Assembly (NCBI RefSeq): GCF_003672135.1
Contig: NC_039509.1
Location: 14,952,663-15,016,662 of the forward strand
DNA from: Ooceraea biroi
Taxonomy: Eukaryota > Arthropoda > Insecta > Hymenoptera > Formicidae
DNA: 64,000 nucleotides
Direction of reading: 5' to 3'
Translations under genes and position numbers: made by a program
Shown: positions 52,551 through 64,000 of the stretch, one piece after another
Layout: each line of letters begins with the position of its first letter
Position numbering within the stretch: the stretch's first letter is position 1
The notes under the pieces: generated by a model
Told to the model about the DNA's origin: nothing
Database searches by the model: none
What the model saw: only the letters and a program-made list of their open reading frames with translations

Positions 52551-53345
52551 GACGGCGCAAGCGGATTCGCGATATCTCAACAAATGGCAAAGTGAGCTAT
52601 TTTTCATTTAAACAAATGTTAATAACTTTTGAAAGTTCAACTACAAACGAAACAACTAGAAACGATTCTGAAAAAAACAGTGCAAGCGGATTCGCGATAT
52701 CTCAACAAATGGCAAAGTGAGCTATTTTTCATTTAAACAAATGTTAATAACTTTTGAAAGTTCAACTACAAACGAAACAACTAGAAACGATTCTGAAAAA
52801 AAACAGCGCAAGCGGATTCGCGATATCTTAACAAATGGCAAAGTTAGCTATTTTTCATTTAAACAAATGTTAATAACTTTTGAAAGTTCAACTACAAACG
52901 AAACAACTAGAAACGATTCTGAAAAAAAACAGCGCAAGCGGATTCGCGATATCTTAACAAATGGCAAAGTTAGCTATTTTTCATTTAAACAAATGTTAAT
53001 AACTTTTGAAAGTTCAACTACAAACGAAACAACTAGAAACGATTCTGAAAAAAAAAACAGCGCAAGCGGATTCGCGATATCTTAACAAATGGCAAAGTTA
53101 GCTATTTTTTATTTAAACAAATGTTAATAACTTTTAAAAGTTCAACTACAAACGAAACGAAACTACAAACGATTGTCAAAAAGACAGCGCAAGCGGATTC
53201 GCGATATCTTAAGAAATGGCAAAGTTAGCTATTTTTCATTTAAACAAATGTTAATTAATACCTTTTGAACAGTTCAACTACAAACAAAACGAAACTACAA
53301 ACGATTGTGAACAAGTCAGCGCAAGCAGATTCGCGATATCTCAAT
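52438..53345. repeat. 126-bp tandem (minisatellite-like) array, about 7 units
   Basis: The marker GCAAGCGGATTCGCGATATC (last copy with a base change) recurs at 52557, 52682, 52808, 52934, 53062, 53189 and 53321, giving spacings of 125, 126, 126, 128, 127 and 132 bases. Each unit also has AACAAATGGCAAAG and CAACTACAAACGAAAC blocks. The central units are nearly identical and the outer ones more diverged, the usual result of unequal exchange. Because 126 is divisible by three, a 122-codon frame with a 42-residue repeat runs through 52717-53085; I regard this as a by-product. Confidence 0.93.
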
Positions 53346-53581
53346 ACTCAACGTATCAGACGCAGTGTGAATTCTCTATAACGCGCTTATGTGAACGCAC
53401 CTTGCGGACAAACTCGCTTTGCTTGCGTGCGTGCGAGCGTACGTACGTGAGTGCACCTGATCTGAAAAACGGAACGTCACGAATCTAGCATACGATTACG
53501 ATATCTCAGGATAGACTGCACCAATCGCGTTCGGAGTGGTCGCGATCGAAAGCTCGCATCCATATTATGTTATTAAAGTGC

Positions 53582-56500
53582 TGCACTTTTTCCTCATGCC
53601 TGACCGATATCCAATTTATTCGCGGATTTCGCAAATTGATAAAGAGCGGGGGGTTGTTTCGATTTTCCAGTCTTTGATGTTATCATCGATGTTTCCATCG
53701 TGATGCAAGGGCGCGTGAAGCTTTATCCTTGAAACAATGGGAATCTATTGGGAATTTGATCAGACCATCGGCATGCGATTCTCGCTGCATCATTAGCCAA
53801 AGGACATCCGATGCATTCGAAGAGGAAATTAAATAAACAGGGTGCGCACCAATGTTCATTTCCAAAAACAGATTATTCCGACACGGACTGGCAACAGTTC
53901 TCCACTATTGTAGTACTCCGCAGTTACACGAGCAATCACGCGATATCGACGAATCGCCTTAAGCTCGACCGTGACGGAAATCGGATTTTCGGAAGACGCG
54001 CGGCCGCCTCGTCTCGCCATCGGGCAAAGTGCTCCGCCGAAACTGGTTCGAAGTGCAAATGAAAAAGACGGAGGGAGAAGAGAGAAAGATAAATGGATAC
54101 GGAGAAAAAGATGGGGAGATTCGGAAGGGTGAGGTGAAGCAGTGCCGAAACTTTATAGGGCGACACTTTTGTGGATCGAACACACGCGAGAAAGAAATAA
54201 TGGAACAAACATTTTTTAAGTAATTTTAAATAATTCTTACCCTGATGCAACGAACAATCGTGATGTATCATGAGAAACAAAAACGCTTTCAAGAAAAATA
54301 ACACGATACGGAGAAAAGTGAAGAAAATACGAGTAAACAAAGAAACCGTTAATATTTTAAATAACAATAATAATCTGATGATGAGAGACAAGACGCGTGT
54401 ATCATCGTTAATTATTTATTTCCGATAATGACAATCTTGTGCGCGGGGTACGCCGCGTTTGAAACCGGACCTGGAAGAAGAAGAAGGACAAGACCCGGAG
54501 TGGAGTAAGATCCTGTTCGGGATCCGCCGGAAGGCGGCCAACCGGGGAATTATTTAGACTTGTTAATGCAATTCCCTTGAAAGCTCGTATTGCCGAGTAG
54601 GTGTGCGAGCGGCTGCGTTTCATCCTCGTTTCATCTGAAGTTGAGGATAGATGCGATGGTGGTGGCGTATTATGCGTACCTGCGGTCTCGTTACGTACGT
54701 GCCGCTCGGCGGCTCGCTCCGAGATTCGTTCGTATGAGCTGTATGAGCGATGTCGGAAACGCAGCCATCCACTTGGAGAACGCAGCTTCCTCCTCGCCGA
54801 TAAACGGGTAGCTTCGTCGTGCCGCGATATTGCGTCGATTCCTTCTCGACGCGAGATACTCACCTCGATTTATCATCGACTTGCTTTCTCCTCGGGAATA
54901 CGCCGCTCTTTTCTTGCGTAATAATATTCGCTCTTTCGAATTTAATAATAATAGATTCGTAAAACGCGAATAATTCACCGTACCTAATGACGCTGCCTTC
55001 AAGCAATTGCACGCGAATGCAAATATCCAGCCTCGACGAACGGCATAATGTGCGAGCCGGAATTTCTCGTTGAAGGAAGCTCAAGTCGGCACTGCGGCCG
55101 ACCCGCGCTACTTACAAGATTCCATGGCGAGCATGGGAGAATAAATTGTCGATGCGATCGCGCTCGTTCCACGTCTCCCGTAGTCCCCCCCATGAATTTC
55201 GCTTATCTGACAGTCCTGGAATCAAATCTATTCGCTTCCACGGCTTCATATACAATTTATCGTCGGGAATCGACGGGCATAACTATAAACAAAAGGGCTG
55301 GGGAGATACGTACTTCACGATGCAGGTATCTTGGTGCATTCCCGATGCCGGTGAATGGAACCACGGGATCAATGGCAGCGTTACAAAATCATACACGCAG
55401 ATCGCCCATTGTGAAGCCCGAAAGGCGCGGGATAAATGCTGTAGAAGAATAATCGACACGATTACCTTCGCGTTTCGTTACAGGCCATATCCTGCGCACG
55501 TCAGAACAAGTTTTACGACACATTGTTATCTCGCGTCGTAGGCGATCCCAACACGGGGATGCCATTAATCTTACTCGTTAGAAAACTCGCGCGACAAGTT
55601 GTCGAAACAAAATTCTCGCCGATAAATTTCGTCCTGTTACTTCATCGTGTCGTTTTATCGTGTTTAGGATTGCCATTTTGCGATCGGTACCGCCATTGAC
55701 GAGGAACGGCATAAAGCAACTCAATAGGAACGGCATAAAGCATTAATATCCTTGTGAACGATACGTTGTGCAAAATGTGCATATCTGCATGAACCACTGG
55801 ATTAACATGGTATGATATTGCAAATCGGGTAAAAGCTCAGATCTGTTTCACGCAGCAACAGCACAGTAATATTAAGAAAAAACGAATATTTATTTTCGTA
55901 AATAAAACCTTTTGTCATAGAGAACTAACTGATGATTCTGGTGTTTATTAAGAAGCTTCCGTAACAAGAAAATGGATCGGATTATAAAAATATAGTGTGC
56001 AAAATAAACCGTACGACAGAACGTATTGCTAGCAAGAAGTACGAATTTGTTCAAAGTTTTACAGAAGTAGTAAAAAACAACTATTTTCCTGTTACATCGA
56101 GCGTGCGGAAAAACAATTGCACGAGAAAGGTAAATATTGCGGCCAGTTGTCAAGAGTTTATTGACAAGGCGAATTTATGTCGACTGTTTGCAACGAGAAA
56201 TAAGCAAGTGGTACATCCATAAATCGAGTCGGAAAAACATTATTTGCAAGACAGCGGGAGAGTTATCGGCTGTGATATCCAATGCGAACGCAAGCATTGA
56301 TACAAAAGATGCAGCTAAAAAATGATATTTATTGGTACTTTATAAAAACAAAGCATATCTCGGCAAGCCCGGATTTCACTTCATCTTCCACTCGATATAT
56401 TCCTGTGCTACACGGTTTATTTCTTTTATTTTATATAAAGCTGACTCTCGACATCGTTCTTATATCGATTTACGATTAATACATTAAACTTACGTAAAAT

Positions 56501-58656
56501 TACGCATTTAAATTATACATCATTGAGGATTGGAAACTGAATGGTGAAAGTCCACTGGTCCAACTGGTCATGACACGTTGTATTTGTTAATGGTTCTCCA
56601 TCCTTTGCGATATGCCACATATTTAATTTTCGTTTTGCATCCTGCATATACAGAATTTATTTTAAAAAAGAACGTAGTATCAATATTCGAAAATATCGAG
56701 ATATTTTAGTTATTAATGTCAATATATTCTTATTGCTCTGCTTTCAATATATCAACCGGGTTTTCGCGTCAATATTTTTCTTCCAATGCTCATTGTTATT
56801 CCGTAAAATTCCATCCGAATCTGAATAAAGCTGGATTTCGCCGAGCATTTCTGATTACCTGTCCGGGTGACGGAGCTGCGAAATAAACGTGACCGGCTTG
56901 CCCTTGGTCCAGGCAGAAAAGGAAGAGGACGCGGCTCCGAAGAAGCCCTTCGGATGGTCTGCTCGGACGGAGAAGGTCCGAGAAGCTTAATGGGAATCCC
57001 GGGAGGCAGCGCACGGATTTGCATGGCGAACGGGCTTTTCGGTCGTCGAGGAATCCTGTAGAGGACCAGAGCAAGGGGGTGGCGAACGGGGTCAAACCAA
57101 GACGAGCAGCCCCGGGGCAACGTTCCGCCAGAATTAATCGCGCCCGGTTACAAAAGAAACCCCATCGGCCATTGTGTGTCCGTGTCCGGGAACCCGTCTG
57201 GGATCAAAAATAATTAGTCCGGGAGCGTGAGCGTTCCCCGTTCAGCCTCCGCCTCGTCCTCCACGTGCCACGAAAAACCTTCACCCTTGTCACGTACGCA
57301 TTCCACCCATCCTTGTCACTACGGCCAGAGCTACGTGCGCGGATTGCAACGCGCTGACAACAGGTGAAGAACAATATTTTCTTGAAGAAGCATCTTTTAA
57401 CTTTAATCGAAATGCTTCTTCAGCTCGAGTTTTCAAAGCGTAAAATTAATTAGGATAGTTTACCTCTTTTCTCTTTGTTTCTTGCTCTTTGTATGTACGT
57501 TCTCTATTTTTAATGTTACCATGAATACTAACTATTATTTTGAATTAAATAAATATATGTTTTTATCGCATTTCTCTTTCTGTTATTATTTTTATTATTT
57601 CTTATGTTTATTATATTATGTCGAAACATAATATTTTAAGAAATTTCATAAAGAGATAGACATTTTTCGATAAAATGATATTTGTAAGCTCAAAATGTCT
57701 TTAAAACTACACTACCTGGATGAAAGGTAAGTAAAATTGTTCCCAACTGGTCAAGCAATAATTGAACAATTTTTAAAGTTTTATACTTCGTCAATGACCA
57801 TAGTCCTGAAACTTTACCGATCCATTTTACGATCTCTTATATAGTTTCGACAGCGATACAACGATATCGATCTCGCGACTAACTGATTGTCGCGATAGAA
57901 AATTTGATTAAATGAAATGCACCGTGTTAGACACGCGTAAAACTTTGTTGTTTGTCTTTCATCATCAACGACAACGACGCTGATACAACGACAATAACAA
58001 TATTCAAGACCGTGAGCATGATCACGCAAGCACGCACAAGCAAGGACAAAGTTTTCGGACGGAGCGCAAAATGCGAGACGGCGAGATGGCGAAACTTTTT
58101 GGGATTGCCAGCGCAGCAAATTGCGAAGGGCATAAAAATTTCCGCGAGCAGTAAAAAGGATGATTAGAATCAGCCCGGCGAAATGCGTTGCGTTTCCGGA
58201 CGCGTGCTCGAGATACGCTCGGCGTGATATGGCGCGATGGTTCCCAATTGCGGGGGTGAATTCCGGGACGCGTTTACCGGCACCTTTAAAAGACTCGACC
58301 GGATGTAAAAGAAGTTGCTCCACGGTCTCACCCCGGAAAGTTTCTTACGTCTGGCCGCGTTTGAACGGAACGCTCCTAGCGTAGCGCGGCCTGTTCCTTT
58401 ACTTTTAAAAAATTACCAAAGTTTCCGCGCGCGCGTTTGCGGTCGTAATTCTAGGATAGTATTAAAACTCCAGTATCAAGCCGTCGCGTCCTCGCAAGTT
58501 TAATTTAACGATCGCGGGATTGATCGCTTTATCAAGCTGCCAGTGTCATCGCTTTTAACAACTTTCCTTTTTTTTACGCGACGTTTATGTCCGTACTTTC
58601 TGCGATGTGAGAGGCGTCCTCGATTTTTTATCTCATGCTGGCTGAAGGAAACATCC
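53582..58656 (-). repeat. Right arm of giant inverted repeat (about 5.1 kb)
   Basis: Reverse complement of 45474-50567, 19 bases shorter overall because of small indels. In this arm several homopolymers are one base shorter (for example near 57080, 56880 and 55270) while others are longer (six versus five A near 58626, four versus three A near 54910). The outer end lies about 1.0 kb before the cadherin exon. No gene is recognised inside. Confidence 0.97.
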
Positions 58657-59649
58657 TCGTAGTCGCCGAACGACATAATGACGTAATATGACATAAAAAC
58701 CAGAAAAGCTTCTAACGATCCGATATATTTTCTTGTTCAACGCACCAAGTTGGCGGGGTTACCGTATTGATTGCGCGCATCGCAAAAGGAACATGAAAAT
58801 ACTAAGCTCCGGATTTCGCAGCGAAATTGATTATCGACAGGTCTGGTGGGCGATATTGCTGCGCAAAAATCGATTTCCGCGCAACGGATGCATCAATCAT
58901 AATCTGCTTAGCTCGTGTAGCCTTAATCACCTTAACTGATCCGACAATCCGACAACGTCTACGACACAATAGACGTGCGGTCCCGTCTGCACATCTTCAC
59001 GATCGGAATTACTAATTAACTCAACATCTACTGCTTAATACAAATCTTGATTAACTATATCGAAGGTTTGAAAGAAATAACATTTTCAAGTATCGACATA
59101 CTGTTACTGGAAACACGAGTACATTTATAGAATCAAATGGAAGAATAAAATGTTTTTCTGAAATTATTATAATTTTAATTTGGATAATTAATTAGTTTGG
59201 AATTGGATAGTTGATAATATCATATATTATACAATAATATGTTACAATGATAATTTTTTATTTCTTGTCACCGAGTTGACTTCTTTATCAGAAAGATATA
59301 ATTTCCCGCTAATTTTCCTGCAATATTCCAATTTTTACATTAAATACTTTAGTAATTACATTCTTTATTATTATGCTGATAAAGAGTATCACAAATCTTT
59401 CGCACAAAGCGAATCTTTTTTTCCACGTTTCACTGAAAGAGAACTTCGTATCCTGCATTGTTGCGAGATGTAATATCCCGGGCATTATGTTTACCAGCCA
59501 GGAAGCACGTAAGGGAAACTTAACGAGAGGAATAAATAAATCCGCGTAAAGTATACGAGCAAAGGATTTCACGAGCGTGTGTGTGATCGATATACATGTA
59601 ACCGGCAACAAACTCTTCAGAACAAACGTTTCTTTCTTGCCTGTTCCAG
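58657..59649. other. Presumed intron or upstream DNA of the cadherin gene
   Basis: AT-rich, with no recognisable exon. Its last bases (59634-59649) form a pyrimidine-rich stretch ending in CTGTTCCAG, a good 3' splice site for the exon that follows. Confidence 0.6.
59648..59649 (+). other. 3' splice site (AG) of cadherin exon
   Basis: The AG follows a pyrimidine-rich tract (TTTCTTTCTTGCCTGTTCC). The cadherin-like reading begins directly after it. Confidence 0.8.
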
Positions 59650-59867
59650 CGGGTAACAATGTGAACGAACCGCCTATCCTGGAAGCCGGAGGGTACCCCA
59701 CGGGTTTGCCACTTTCGGAATCGACCAAGGTCGGGACAGAAGTATTCGTCCTAAAGGGCCACGATCCCGAAGGATCGCCGGTGAAATATGGCATACAACT
59801 CACGGATCATTTCGTCGTCAACCCGCGCACTGGTGTCATCACTCTGGCGAAGCCGCTCAATCGTGAG
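59650..59867 (+). CDS. Cadherin-domain exon (internal exon, partial gene)
   Basis: Cadherins are calcium-dependent cell-surface adhesion proteins built from repeats of about 110 residues. This 218-bp exon supplies two bases of a split codon and then 72 codons. Residue 5 starts NEPP, the entry of a cadherin repeat; LSES (21-24) stands where the first acidic calcium-ligand motif is expected; DPEG (38-41) and VKYGI (44-48) follow. FVVNPRTGVITL (54-65) is the family's F-V-P-TG-I-L strand signature. PLNRE (68-72) corresponds to the PLDRE motif, here with N instead of D. The frame is open across the acceptor and into the following intron, but cadherin similarity ends at the GTAAGA donor after GAG. 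The remainder of the repeat must be in later exons. It may be a first or early repeat of a non-classical insect cadherin (Cad87A- or Cad74A-like); I cannot assign the orthologue. Signal-peptide, transmembrane and further repeat exons were not found in the window. Confidence 0.85.
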
Positions 59868-59873
59868 GTAAGA
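59868..59873 (+). other. 5' splice site (GTAAGA) of cadherin exon
   Basis: GAG followed by GTAAGA is a near-consensus donor. It leaves a phase-0 junction after the glutamate of PLNRE. Confidence 0.85.
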
Positions 59874-62800
59874 CATGCATCGATTTCGTCTTCACGCAAA
59901 GGGGGCTCATCGAAGGAGAAACTTGCGCGTAGAATACGTGCAACCTTTTCTTGAACGATGAGAGTTTATCTCGACCTTACGTCGCGCGGTATCTTATTCT
60001 TACGGACGATTCTGCAGGAATCTTCTATTTTTCTCATTCTTATCGCAAGAATCAGAAACGGCTATTTTGTGTTCGTCGAACTCGTGAGATTGATTGGCAG
60101 CTGTTATGCCCGATTACTTTGCAAAACTGCTGGCGATCGATAACGTGTAGCATGGTGTGACGTATTCACGTCCGGCTACACGTTCCGGGCCAGCGCATCA
60201 CTAATTTACAGAATTCAGATTTAATCCCGACTTAGTCATATTTGTGAATCATAAATATCAGCATGAATCGGTGCGCGAGCGACCAATTAATTCGAATATA
60301 CTATAAACAACTAAATACAAATCAGGTGAACATTTTCCGTCATCCATGCGATTTAATCCTGCCAGATCCGCAGTAGATCCGTGAATCTCCATACGCGTGT
60401 GCATGCGTCATTCTTACACTTTGAATATAATCAAATAATTATTATTATTGCGACATTATTGTGATTGTTAATCCATTATCAGCTTCTGACTTAAATATTG
60501 TAATGAATTTACGGGATCAAAGCTCAGTGAAGCGGCAAACAAATGCACCTTTGCATTTTGCGCGCGCGCACACACACACATGTACTCTTAGCAGTCATAG
60601 CATCAGGATGAACCATCTAAATAAATACTTGGAAAGATATTTTAAGAGATTATCTTTTTCTTGATGTTCAAAAACATTAAAAAATTTCTGATTGCGATTG
60701 CAAGGAAGAAAAGAACGCCGAGCATTGAAAAAGAATTGCGAATATTTGGCGAAGCATCTGCGTGTCATCAGCCAGAGATTTATTTTCGCTGTGATGATCG
60801 ATACAGTCGCTGCACCAATTTGAAACGGATTTGTCAAGTTTGAACGCAGAACGGATCGGGTCGGAAATTTTCCGTCGTCGAACTTGTTCGCGGCGAATTC
60901 CCAACGGTCGACGACGATGGTCGTACGGACGGTCGGTTGGTCGGTGGTCGGTCGACGGCATTTATGCACCGGCGTCCAATGTCGTTGAATGCGATTAACG
61001 TGATTACGATGTCCCGGGGACGTAATGCAGCTGCATTCGCGCGCGCTTGTGGATTTTCGTACGTTGACCCATCTGGGCCGATCCCGATTGATTTAATCTA
61101 GCTAAATAGGTTTGGGACGGGCTCGTGCTCACGCTCGTGTCCGCGCTAATTCCGGTATGTATGTATAATACGAGAGCGCGCGCGCATTAGGCGAGATTCG
61201 CGCCACGTCCCTTCCAGAATCAAAATTAATAATCGGCTGCACCCGGATCTAATCCCCCGCGCGACGAGACTCTCCGCGCGAATGAATGCTTAATGAAATC
61301 TATCGCGATATCAGTATCAGCTGAATTAATTAATGCATTTTATTTCCGTGATTATCCGCGAAAGACATCGCTATCGATGTCATCTCTATGTACACGTATG
61401 CAAAAGATAAAACAAGAAATTCTTTTTTGATATAAATGTTGTCTATAATTTCATAATCTCTTTCCATAATCATCATATGAACGATGAATTAATTAATTTC
61501 ATTCTCTTCATACGCTTTTAATTTCCATCAGCGATAGAAATCTAGAAAAATCCTTTTTGTTTCAATAGAGAAGAGATCTATCCTTCTCATTTGGTCAGAT
61601 AAAAATACATCTTTCCAATAATAATCTTATTAATAATATTATTAAAGAAAATAAAGTGATATGATCTTTCAAAATGTTGAAACTCCGTTTAGCTCGTATC
61701 AACCACTTGTCGCGTATTACGGCCACCGGCATCGTCAGAGATTCGACTAACCGGAGGCCAGCAGCTCGGAACCAGCGCGATTTTCTTGTTTCCCAGGGGC
61801 ACGTCGCTGCTGCTGGAAGTCGTGAAAAATCGGCGGCGATAAAGTTCGTCCAAGGAAAGTTTCGTGGTCTCTGGACCGCAGGCGAGCGATACACTAACTG
61901 ACGGCTGATCGTAGATACACATTTGGAAGTTCGTAGTCCTGGACCTTTCATCTGCAATTTCGCACGAGCGACGTATTATCACTCCTTTTTTCGATTCGAT
62001 GCCAAGTCGGGTGAACTTTAACATACTTGAACGTACGAATCTTTCTGTCACCGTAATCAAATTGTATGGCGAGACTGGCGAACGTCTCTTTCCATTAGAT
62101 CTTTTCTCCAATATTGGAGAATCGATCAAGAATAGAAGCAATTTTAGTCGCGAGGCGTCGATGTAGTACTGAATTATTTTATTTTGCTATACTTCGTACA
62201 TTTTGTATTAAATTAGATTTGTATTAAATTAGATTGTTTATTAAAATTATGTCATAGATATTTGTTTGATGTTTCTCTCGTCTGATATACATGTTAACAT
62301 TTATATAATGGTATTAATATAATATTAGTAAGTTTTATATATTTATATTTGAATTATATCGTATGGTCATTCTCTAATTAATTTCTCTAATTAAAATGAT
62401 ATGCATAATTAACGTTCCTTTATTATACAGCTTTATCTGCAACTCAAATACTTCAGACTTTTTCAAGCAACATAACGCAAAGAACGTTATGAGCTGGATG
62501 ATGAATTCATGTCTCAGCAAAGAACGAGCAGAAAAATTCGCATATTACAGTAGTTAAAAATACATGATGTTTGCGCTTTACAAAGAAAAAATTAGATGAA
62601 GTACGTGCAGGATTCACCTGACGTTACAACATGAAAGAATTTCTGGGTTCATTTGAATACGTCTAATTATCCCGGTCAAAAAGAAAATGAGAACCCGAGC
62701 AGATCTACAGAGTCAGCGTTGCAGTTTCTCCTCTAATGACGAGCAACTCGTATTTCACGTTTCGAGAACAGTTAACGTTTTATTGACATATTCTCGAATC

Positions 62801-64000
62801 TAATTATGCATCACTTTATAACATGAATTACACACGTCATATTGTTAGCGTTAAAATGTTTACTATTATTATATACACAGTAGGTATAACCGCATTGATT
62901 TCGTGATGATTATTTTTAATATCAATTTAAAGATTTACTTGTGTACGTACGTACATGTTGTGATAAAAATTACCTGTCGTTTTGAATATAAATCAACGTC
63001 AGTCGCTTGACGTTACATTTATCAATATCGTTGAAATTAAAAAAATGCCAACGAAGAAGCTGTAATAAATAACGGATGTGCATTCCGTAAGCGAGCCAGG
63101 TTATATAATAACTATTTACTCGAAAACAATTAAAAATAATTGTTTTTGGTGGGAAAAAGATACCGAGCTAGCAGCGAGTATACGAACAAAATCGATTATC
63201 TCGAGCTCGCTCGTTCGGTACCCACATTGGTATCTCGTTTTTTCTTTCCTCTTTTTTTTGTTATATTTTGTTCCTAGCATCGCATTTTTGTGCTTTTCTT
63301 TTTTTTAGTAGACTATCGGAACGAGTCTTTTGATTGCGGCATCGAAATAACGGGCGCAAAAATCTCGACGTTCGTTGGGATTAATCGAAACCGTTCGCCG
63401 CGTACAAAGACCGCAGAGAAATCGCAGTTATTGTGATTCCCCTTTAGTTTCCGATGGACAGCAACGCATACGAAAACAAACGGCTCGCTAACGTTGTTTT
63501 ACAGAAACAATCGAGGTGGAAAATCGCGACGGTGGTGTTGTTGCGGAGGCAGGATCCGATCATGCGAATTACACGATTCCCGCTTCACAGGGAAGGTAAC
63601 ACGATGCCCATAACATCACGAACGCGGACTAAAAACGATTATTGCACGCCGCTAGTGGCGAACCTCCGATGATTTTCAGGCGGAGTTTAATTATAAAAAT
63701 ATATATCACTTTTGCAAGAAGAAGAAATTTCAAGCGGCAAGATGTGCAATGACATATTTATATTTATTTTCCATAATATGGACAGTTTTCATAGATGAAT
63801 AAATGCGTATGTATGATGCAGACAATGGCGTAAGGGATGCTATTGTCACCTCATCGTTACAACGTTTTAAAAACTATTATCTAAAAATCTAAATGATACG
63901 ATGCAGAGATATTTCATTGATAGACTTTCTTTCTCAAGAGAGCGCAAAAGAGCTAGTAAGACTATTTAGTTACTAGTTACAGCCTTCTTACAACGAAAAC
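59868..64000 (+). other. Presumed cadherin intron, no further exon found
   Basis: I searched for the expected continuation of the cadherin repeat and for DxNDN-type linker motifs on the plus strand and found none before the window ends. The stretch is AT-rich with a short GC/CA dinucleotide run at about 60569-60583 and a GC-richer patch at 60840-61280. Open frames here are short and unconvincing. Alternatively the gene may continue only beyond the window. Confidence 0.55.

Larger units (their letters stand above)
50568..53581. other. Spacer between the giant inverted repeat arms
   Basis: The 3014-bp single-copy centre of the palindrome. The first 900 bp or so are AT-rich with nothing notable. 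Then follow a 46-bp direct repeat pair (51508-51598), degenerate TTCAAAA/TATATGAAA-like repetition to about 51860, a 46-bp inverted repeat around a loop (51921-52201) and a 126-bp-period tandem array (52438-53345). The last 230 bp contain alternating GTGC/GTAC stretches. No gene is recognised. Confidence 0.8.

Noticed and set aside
52717..53085. 122-codon repetitive protein
   Set aside because: It is the translation of the 126-bp tandem array, whose unit length happens to be divisible by three; there is no start or splice support.
52438..53345. CRISPR-like regular repeats
   Set aside because: Whole 126-bp units are repeated head to tail with no unique spacers, and the context is an insect genome, so it is a minisatellite.
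45474..58656. Whole giant repeat as one large transposon with long terminal inverted repeats
   Set aside because: No transposase, integrase or polymerase remnants in arms or spacer, no terminal motif, and no target duplication at the outer edges.

Overview
This window looks like a gene-poor stretch of an insect nuclear genome, most likely a hymenopteran and plausibly an ant. The evidence is three decayed mariner transposons (two with mellifera-type termini), several TA- or TTAA-flanked foldback elements, a single cadherin-type exon with canonical splice sites, many microsatellites, and abundant CpG in otherwise AT-rich DNA. There is no bacterial-style gene packing and no rRNA, tRNA or CRISPR array that I can recognise. 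Most open frames over 60 codons do not resemble proteins and look like chance frames.

Layout. Positions 1-45473 are intergenic or intronic DNA with scattered insertions: a 586-bp TA-flanked foldback element (4101-4686), mariner copy A (9061-10347, minus), a 720-bp TTAA-flanked foldback element (13272-13991), an unrelated mariner copy C (24767-26001, plus), mariner copy B (31200-32485, minus, a sister of A), a 926-bp AT-rich TA-flanked element (34557-35482) and a 139-bp palindromic MITE (36068-36206).

Positions 45474-58656 form the most striking structure: a giant inverted repeat. Its two arms of about 5.1 kb (45474-50567 and 53582-58656) are nearly identical and face each other across a 3.0-kb spacer. 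In every segment I compared, the arms differ by one- or two-base indels, mostly in homopolymers, and essentially not by substitutions. The spacer carries its own 46-bp inverted repeat and a 126-bp-period tandem array of about seven units. The arms carry no recognisable gene or transposase and end without terminal motifs or target duplications, so this reads as a very young or gene-converted segmental inverted duplication, or as an assembly artefact.

Just outside the right arm, at 59650-59867 (+), is the only convincing host protein-coding exon. It encodes most of one extracellular cadherin repeat. The rest of that gene lies in introns or outside the window. All three mariner transposase genes are broken by stops and frameshifts. 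Copies A and B share the same lesions, so they were probably copied after the source had already died, using transposase supplied in trans.
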